In this document: positions 56,797-64,000 of the stretch, in pieces | Position numbering within the stretch: the stretch's first letter is position 1 | Layout: the number at the start of each line of letters is the position of its first letter | From: Phragmites australis | Lineage: Eukaryota; Streptophyta; Magnoliopsida; Poales; Poaceae | Assembly: GCF_958298935.1 (NCBI RefSeq) | Contig: NC_084928.1 | Coordinates: 23,219,501-23,283,500 of the forward strand | DNA: 64,000 nucleotides | Reading direction: 5' to 3' | Made by a program: the position numbers and the translations under genes | Notes under the pieces: generated by a model | What the model was told of the DNA's origin: nothing | The model's input: only the letters and a program-made list of their open reading frames with translations | Database searches by the model: none

Positions 56797-57690
56797 GATC
56801 TTAGCCTTGAATTTTTTTTGCTGTTCTGCTAAGGTCAACTGCTTTGCGTTGGTGCATTGGAGTTGTCCTATTTTTGCAATTGGATTGGGGTCTCATTCTG
56901 AGCCTTGGATTTGCTAGGTGTAGAATGCTCTTGAGAGCACGTAGTAACTTAATGCCCCTTTTTTCCACAACGAAAACATCCTTGCTCCTACTAGTACTGG
57001 AGCGTTTGAGCGTGACTATCTTGAATTTTAGCAAGATACTTCTTGTGACATTGTTTGACTTGATACATTGGGTCTTGATAGAAGAAACACACTCCTTTTT
57101 TGTAGTAGAATAATGGGGTTTGTTTCTGCTCAGATTTGTAGGATGGGGAATCTGAATGTTGGGGTATGGGAGTGGAGCTTTTTCTATTGTATCATCCTTT
57201 TCTTGACTGACAGAATTGCCTTGTTGCACTGATCCAACTTGATTTTTGCACTTCTTGAAATAGTTGGCTATGTTTGTTTGAAATTCGCTGTAGGTAATCA
57301 CCCAATCACTAATGTTGAGATCCTGAGGATTGCTTTGCATCTGGGTGTTCTGTTGGTCCTTAGATTTTCATCCTTGATCATTAATGTATTGGGGCTGAAC
57401 TCGACGCCATTGGGGTGTTATAGTCTGAAGACAAGAATTGCTCCCTGATTGCTGATATGGGAAGGGCATCTCCATCTTCTTGTTATCTTCCATCCTATAA
57501 CGCTTGTGTTCCACATCTGAAGTTGGTTAACTTTTTGCAGCCTTTTCAAGGACTGAGTCATGATTTGGGTTATCTATATATCCAAGATTTGCTCTATGTT
57601 GAATTGAGATGAGCGATGTTCAGGTAGTGGCTGATTGTCGTTGCCATTGTTGCTACCTTTATCAATTTGACCTTCATTTGAACTCACCAT
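56797..57690 (-). pseudogene. gag of Tek-C
   Basis: It starts at ATG 57688-57690 (MVSSNEGQIDKGSNN). The region equivalent to the Tek-T1 insertion site reads through at about 57614. Open at 56801-57340 with NISDWVITYSEFQTNI and downstream zinc-knuckle remnants in another frame near 56970. Frameshifts are present and the 3' end is deleted. Confidence 0.75.
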
Positions 57691-58302
57691 CTGATAAGTG
57701 TTGAGGAGGAAGGTTGGGGCAAGAAAAAAAGGATTAGAAGGAGAAAACCCAACTATACTGTTAGCTATAGAGATATATATGGAATGTCGTTATTAACAGA
57801 TGCTAAAGTATCACACAATGCACTTCAGCACTCAAACAGATAATCCAAATCACACAAGGCACACAACACAAACACACAGTACTAACATAGTTCTAACGCT
57901 TCTGAAGATTAGGGGAAATCCTCCTATGACTCAAAAAAACCAAAACTGATAGAATTGCATATGTGAATCTTCATGTCTTCAGTGTTGTGGTAGATGATAC
58001 TTCTTTGTAGCAAACGGTCTTAAACTCCATCAATGGAATCTTCATACGAGGTAGAAGCGTCAAGTGAGATCTTCAAGTGCATCCTTCTCAATCGGAGAAA
58101 CTGGGATTGTTTAACAACTAAAAGTTTTGAAAAGAGGGGGTGTTGGAAATTTATTTTGCTTAATAGATTGAAGTAGGTAAGTGGAGAGAGAACCTGAGAG
58201 GTCATAAAAGCATGGGGATGGTGTTTTTTTTAAAATAATCCTTTAAAATATGATCTTATGGCATTACCATTCTATCTAGGCTTGCGCCCTACGGTCAGTA
58301 TA

Positions 58303-58314
58303 GCTCTGATTCCA
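58303..58314 (-). promoter_or_regulatory. Primer-binding site of Tek-C
   Basis: The minus strand reads TGGAATCAGAGC, the same as Tek-T1, 4 bases after the LTR end. Confidence 0.7.
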
Positions 58315-58318
58315 CCTC

Positions 58319-61300
58319 TATCATATCTTGTTTTAACCGACAAAACCATATGCGGCTTATGTGTGCCCAAAATGTTTAACACACATAAGGATGTCACAGG
58401 TGAAGTAATAAAAGTAATACTTTTATAGAATAAATGTTTAACTCTTACAGCAATTGACATATATTGCTTTTTATCTACAGCGAAATAGAAGCACTGGTGC
58501 CCAACAACACCGCAGGCAACTGACTGGGCAACACACACTTAGAATGTCATATCCTCGTGTTGATAGTCTTTAACATCTTCACTCACTAAGCAACACCACA
58601 CATATCGTATGGCATAGGGAAAATAGGAAGTGTGAGCACATAACGCGCTCAGCAAGTATATAGGAGAATAATGATATGCAGGCTTATAACAATGACAAGC
58701 TAACACAAGGTATATTTGCATAAATGTGATAAAATAAAAGGTAATTGGACTCAAAAGCATTAAGTAGTTATTAAGTGAAAGTAAACCATATAACCCAACA
58801 ACTGATATCCGAGGTTAACCACCTTGCAAACAAAAACCATCTAGTACCACCAGTACCATAATTAAAATCATAACTATAATCATAACCATAACCAACTAAT
58901 CATGTGAAAATCCAAGTCTTCCATAACCGTGAGTACAAATATTATAACAGTTTTACACTATGCAGAGGTTGTCTAACTTTACCCACGAGTCATGATTAGC
59001 TGTTTCGCCAGCACCCATCGGTACCTTACAAACTTATGACGTGTGCACCAAGAGATCACTATGAAGCATGGTCCATCAATTAGGTCCTAGTACCCCAATG
59101 AATGTGAGCAAGGTGTCTAACCAATATGCAAAGCCTTACCCATATCGTCTCTATGGTTGATACGGTATTTCTTAGGTTATCGCTCCACGAACCGGTCCTT
59201 CTTTGTGATACTTGGACAAAGACTATTCAATAGGGTAATAACCAGTAGATGTTAACCTATCATTTTAGCTTGGAACGTATTCACAAGCCCACCACACTTA
59301 CCATCATCATCCTACCATTCTTTGTCCAAGTTCTAGGGTTCCATGTTACTATATCAAGTTCACCAGCATCATTGTATATGTCCACTAATCCTATAAAAGT
59401 CACTTCGCAACATCCTGACAGCATAGCTAAGCAAACCTACCCAATAGACTCGCATCAACTACCACTTAGGCTTCAAGGGATGCAATAGAAAAACTAGGGT
59501 AAACCCTATCATAGGTGACTACCCATCAAATTGACACGGCATACAATTTTTAAAACAAAATAGTTTAAAACATGGGAGCAATATGATCAAGAAGTACACT
59601 TGCCTTCACCTAAATGCTACTCAGTGTTGTTGAAACCTTCGTCTTGAAGTCCCTCAAACTGATCTGAAGTGTTATCAACTAATTGTGAATTCTATTGACA
59701 AATAAAAGCGACATCGAATAAACACCAATAAACTCCAAATTGCAAAAAAAAAAAGGAATAGAACGATAGACTGGGATCTTTGGTTGGGCTGAACAAGGAG
59801 AATAGAATTGACTGGACTTCTTTCGAAGAAAGATAAAGAGATAGGAACTAGGGATTCACATGAAATGATAGAAACGATTGGTTGAAGCATCAACATGTGT
59901 AACCTACAAATTAATATATTATTTTAATATCATAACCCATGTTTGTGATACAATGACATATAGATTTGATCAGGACCTGTATGTCATTGCAACAACCATT
60001 ACTAATCAAAATAATATCTTCATATTGTAGAGATCTAGATGTTAATAAGGAATAACTACTATAGAGATGTGATAATTAACACCTAAAACAGGCATGGTTG
60101 GATAGATCATGTTTTTAGAAAATTTTGAGCGCAAGAATTACTTAAATCGAAGCTAAAATGAAGAAGATAAGAGATTTTGAAGTTTGAGGAATATAATTGC
60201 AAAGGATGCATTTACTGGAATTATTTTTGTACTAAAAACCCTAGAATTATTGACTAGGCTAACATCGATGACGTGGGTAGCTGACTAGGATGACAAGTCA
60301 GCAAATACGCCGACATGGCAGGATGATGTGGCAAGGCTGGGTGACTGGGATTATGTACAACATGTGGCAATTGGTGATTGGCCAGGGAAGGGGTACGGCT
60401 TGGATCTAATCTAACAATTGATGGAAGATTTGATGGCTGGGGTTGGATGGCAACGGGATTTGGCTGGTAGCTTGAATCCAGATGGCAGAGTCGAGCTTGG
60501 CATGGTGGCAGACTTGTCGGAGCTGAGCAAAAAACTCATCACCGATCCTGGGTCACAACGGCGAGTGATGGAGCAGAGAGAGAGAAGCATGACAAGTTCG
60601 TTTGGGGCGTCAGTGAGGGCAGGCGACCATCGAGGCTGCTAGGCAGTGGCTGTACATGACGAAGCTTAGACAGAGTGTGGCCGAGACAGCCAACAAAGCT
60701 CAGGGAGCGACGAAGTGTGACAGAATAGCAAGAGAGGGAGTCAGAGAACTCACCTTCGGTCTCAAGGGCTCAAAGAGGCAACGAGATGTGCTGGCAGCGA
60801 GAGGAGGCAACAGTGGCTCTCGGGACTTGGCAGCTACGGTGCTCCGGTGGCCGGGTTGCAATGGCGAGGACCGGAAGTGCTTAGCAAAAGACGCGGAGCT
60901 TGGATCTGCTGTAGCATTGCAGCATTATGGCGGTGGAGCGTTGAGCTCGGTCGAGGGGCTCCAATGGTGGCAGGTGGTGCTAGGGTTTTTGGCCTCTCAG
61001 TGAATTAGGACACGGGGAGGCTATGGCTTGCGGCGGAATTGAGATGAGGGTGCGAGGGTTGCTTTATATATGCGACAGCTCTAGGAGTTTGTGCCGCGCA
61101 TGCCAAGAAAGAAGGGCGTAGTGCGGTTGGCTCGGACTCGGCCGGGAGTTCGTGGAGAAGATGACTCAAGGCATGTGGTCAGGGTATAGGCGGCGCGGCG
61201 CAATTGGGCTGAGGAGCGTGTGCGCGGCCAAGAGAAGGAGGTGGGATGTGGCGCGAGAATGGGTCGGGGCGGCTAGGCCCAAGTGGGGAGAGGGGAAGAG

Positions 61301-61821
61301 AGGGAGAGAGAGGGCTGAGAGAGAGGGGCTGGTGGGCTGGGCTGGCTTCAGGCGGCCAAGAGAGGGTTGGGGAGTTGGGTTGGGTCTAAATAGGTGGGTT
61401 CGGCTTTAGATTTGGGATTTTCTTTTGTTTTGGGAATTTCTGGAAAAAGAAGGAAAACAAATAAATCCCAAATAAGCTTAGAAAATTCTGATGAGCTTTT
61501 GAAATCATTTAGAAGCCAAATAAAATATTTTGAAATCATGAAATGATCTTGATATTTTGGAAATTAAATATAACACAAATGAATTGAAATAAATCCCAAA
61601 TGAGCTTGAATAAAATCCAAGAATAAATAGAGAAACTAAACAACTCAAAATAAAACTTTATATGCCTATTCTCAGCATGAATGTGTACAACCATTTATAA
61701 CCTAATCCAAATTTGAATGGAATTTAGAAAATAGGACTTTTTCTTACTCTAATTATTTAATCTATAATCTAATCTTGGAAATTTTTAGAAATTTTTGAAA
61801 ATCGAAAATCAGGCTGTGACA
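58319..61821 (-). repeat. 5' LTR of Tek-C, full length
   Basis: 3503 bp. The minus strand starts TGTCACAGCC and ends at TATCATATC (plus) at 58319. TATA-like TTTATATA lies at about 61063-61070 with GC-rich sequence on both sides. It is the only intact LTR of its branch next to an internal region with matching PBS. Confidence 0.85.
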
Positions 61822-62068
61822 CCCTGGTATACTCATCCATGAAACAACATGTGTTGTCACTAGACTCATCATCAAGGATGGTATCGCCTAGATCCACCCG
61901 TTTGATCATTAGATCTTTGTCATGCGAGAGGGTAAAGTTGTTGTAGAACCCTTCGTCTGAGTAGCTGGATTTTCACATGGTCTTTGGTGGAGTCAGCGAC
62001 AAGGTCGATGACAAAGGTTCGACGTTGTTGGCAATGTTCCCCACGGACGGCTCCAACTGTTGATGATT
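61822..62068 (-). other. Leader remnant of a Tat-like element
   Basis: The minus strand has TGGAGCCGTCCGTGGGGA at 62038-62055, a Tat-style primer-binding pattern like 3533-3550, with leader-like sequence after it. No LTR is seen at the expected side (62056 on), where a CRM-like LTR fragment begins. Confidence 0.45.
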
Positions 62069-62695
62069 TGATAAGGACATCACTCCTTCGGATATGTGCA
62101 ACACAACTTCTCAAGATATATGAGGAATAATTACAAAAGCACATACGTGACAGTTAAACCACCAGATGAACTCATTTCTCGATGTTCATACTTTCTTGAA
62201 TGGATTGCTACTAAATTTTGTGATGTTTTGTTGCTTAGGAATATGATAGAAGCATCACAAGCTCACCTGGACGTTATTCCTCGAAGGCTAAATCTACTCG
62301 GACTCAAAGTTGAGCTTTAGATAGACTCCAAATTTAGTTTGGAGACTCAGGATAGCACGTCAATAAAATGAGCAAAACTTTCGTATACAGAGTTCAATTG
62401 AGACATTATTGGACTTGCTGGAAAGCTTATAACGAGACCATTCTAATGAATCTTGTCTCACCCTTAGATTCCTTAGATATCATTAACAGTCGTTAAAATA
62501 AGGTGTTGTATCACTATTGTAGATCTTGTCAGATCTTGTAATTGTGCTAGGGTCATAGTTTAGGTTATGTATGCCTCAACCATGGCCATACAATCCTAAA
62601 TTAACTTCCTCACGTCCTCCTATATATATAGTAGTAGTAGTTTAGTCTTGAGTTTTATTTAAATTATTTTGTTTCTAAGTGCTTGGGCCACGGAG
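62069..62695 (+). repeat. CRM-like LTR fragment, opposite orientation
   Basis: It starts TGATAAGGACATCACTCC and follows the minus-strand sequence of the CRM-A1/B1 and D LTRs (AACACAACTTCTCAAGAT..., the GGAAAGCTTATAACGAGACC block, and a TATATATATAG tract at about 62620-62630). Similarity fades near 62695, so roughly the last third is missing. Its orientation matches the protease remnant at 63683, so both may belong to one plus-strand element. Confidence 0.65.
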
Positions 62696-63682
62696 AGTGG
62701 AGCCTCGTTCATAGGATTACAATGTACATTTCTAACTGGCCTATTTGGGTTAAACTTCATGTCGAAGGTACATTCTTCATAGGATTACTGATTGACTTTC
62801 CGTTGAACGGGGCTCTTATATGTCACGAGCCGAATGCGTAAGATCCGAGGCGCATGCAGACACAATGCGCCGCTCATCCTAGCAACAAACTAAAACAAAT
62901 ATTATATATCTCACATTAGTACGATATCATGTATTATGTAACGAAAAGAACATACCAGTGGGGCCAATAGCAAGTGAAAATCTTCTAAACAAGACTAATA
63001 TTAGATATATTAGCTGCACTACATTGTTATTCGGAATTTTCTAGTTGCAGTGTTGGAACTTTTTTGTTTGGTTTGGTTGGAACCATGAAACAATTATATG
63101 TGGAACTTTCAATTGTTACAGTTGGAAATTAATATCTTCAATGTAGAACTTATCATCTTGATTGTTGGAGCTTTGTTTCATTTGGTTGGAACTATAAAAC
63201 AATTTATTTCTTCTAGGAATTTTCTATCGTTACTATTAGAACTTATCATATTTACAGCTGGAACTTTTATCTTCATTGTTGGAACCTTTTATTTTCACAA
63301 AGAGAATGGGATGTAGAGGGAGAATGGGCAGAAGGTTGAGGTGGATGCCAATTGTGTTCTCCAGGTGTCAATCTGACACATCATCTTACACGTAAGAGAA
63401 TTCTGTTTCTGAACAGAGTAAAGGATCAACTGTGCAAACGTACCACATTCTGGGGCCCTGGTAAGTAATTTGCAAGTTCAGGGAGCTATGTTTACGTCCA
63501 TGCAAGTTCACACACCCATTGTGCATTTTACGCTTGTTAGAAATTTTCATAATAAATCTTCACTGTTGGAAGAAAAGTAATGCAACAATATTGTAATCTA
63601 GGCCTGAAATGTTTTAGGACCTTCAGTCACTCAGTCACTGTTCGTTCTAAAACTGAGATAAACATTGTTTTCAAAAGGTTAA
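62696..63682. other. Unassigned non-coding stretch
   Basis: AT-rich, with no recognised gene. It contains the degenerate repeat at 63045-63300. Some of it may be the decayed leader or gag of the plus-strand element whose protease follows. Confidence 0.4.
63045..63300 (+). repeat. Degenerate GTTGGAACTT repeat
   Basis: About ten scattered copies of a gttggaactt-like word at irregular 15-50 bp spacing, each in T-rich sequence. Not a clean tandem array. Confidence 0.45.
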
Positions 63683-64000
63683 ATGGACATATTTTCAAAA
63701 AGGAATTTAATTTCTAATTTGTTTGAACCATCATGTTCTTTAGAACGTGATCAAGGGAAAGCGCCATATTTTATTTCAATTCAAGTTTGTGATCAAAGAG
63801 CATACTCCTGCAATGTTGTAGTTGATGGCAGAAGTCTCAATAACAATGTAAGGTTGAGAACTGGCTTGACCACATGTGGACACCAGCAGCTTCACTATAT
63901 CGAATGTTTCGACTCGACGGGCAAACAGGTAATTGCCATGGTTTGAGTGCATTTCGATGTCGGTAGCTATTCTGATTTTGTGGACTGGGATGTGGTGTCA
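63683..64000 (+). pseudogene. Retroelement aspartic protease remnant at right edge
   Basis: The frame reads NVVVDGRSLNN (about 63810-63845), then YIECFDSTGK, a stop at 63944-63946, and VHFDVGSYSDFVDWDVV to the edge. Element D protease has IIDGGSCNN, YIQWFNNSGK and VHFSIGSYYDYADFDVV in the same order and spacing. So this is a diverged protease of a CRM-like or sister family with DGRS at the active site. The first residues from 63683 have no known match. The element continues beyond the window. Confidence 0.7.

Larger units (their letters stand above)
56797..61821 (-). mobile_element. Tekay-like element Tek-C (3' part deleted)
   Basis: Minus strand: complete 5' LTR (58319-61821), PBS, leader and gag. 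Homology to Tek-T1 stops at 56797 (equivalent to 26758), so the pol tail and 3' LTR are gone. Its position after Tat-B mirrors Tek-T1 after Tat-A. No solo LTR interrupts its gag. Confidence 0.8.

Overview
The window is plant nuclear DNA, most likely from a grass. It is dominated by nested Ty3/gypsy LTR retrotransposons with the long-LTR and Tat-type structures common in Poaceae, and the one intact host gene is GC-rich and intronless, as many grass genes are. It carries no bacterial-style operons, tRNA or rRNA genes, or CRISPR. I assigned lineages by eye from motifs, not by database search.

Layout. 1-457 is unassigned flank. 458-1220 is a complete non-autonomous CACTA transposon with a perfect 3-bp target-site duplication. 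It lies at the edge of a decayed minus-strand Tat-type pol fragment (to 2870). 2871-20931 is a plus-strand Tat-type element (Tat-A), interrupted by a solo long LTR (5073-9051) and by a minus-strand CRM-like element (CRM-A1, 9665-17303). 20932-31470 is a minus-strand chain LTR-internal-LTR-internal-LTR of long-LTR (Tekay-like, non-autonomous) elements, with a further solo LTR (27579-29057) inside its gag. 31471-33696 is the only genic island: a CAF1-family gene (31989-32771, plus) with an inverted partial copy of itself just upstream. 33697-56693 is a second Tat element (Tat-B) holding CRM-B1 (35813-43807) and a young CRM-like element D (47856-55575). 56797-61821 is a second Tekay-like element. 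61822-64000 holds retroelement scraps, including an aspartic protease remnant that runs off the right edge.

The main large-scale pattern is a tandem segmental duplication. Tat-A with CRM-A1 and Tat-B with CRM-B1 carry the same nested insertion at the same site (right target duplication TGGTC in both). Both are followed by a Tekay-like element in the same orientation. The first 50 bases of the window resemble the CAF1 3' flank at 33516-33567. The repeat period is therefore about 33 kb on the left. Solo LTR S in copy A and element D in copy B came later.

The most interesting host locus is the CAF1 homologue. The fold-level motifs of this CCR4-NOT deadenylase family are kept, but all four acidic catalytic positions are replaced (Asn, Gln, His and Glu), so it looks like a pseudo-deadenylase. 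An inverted fragment of its own 3' half lies about 160 bp upstream of its start codon, an arrangement that could yield small RNAs. I found no other novel system. The remaining observations concern retroelement structure: a shared LTR, 3'-UTR tandem repeats, leader minisatellites, lost active sites and nonsense-only decay.
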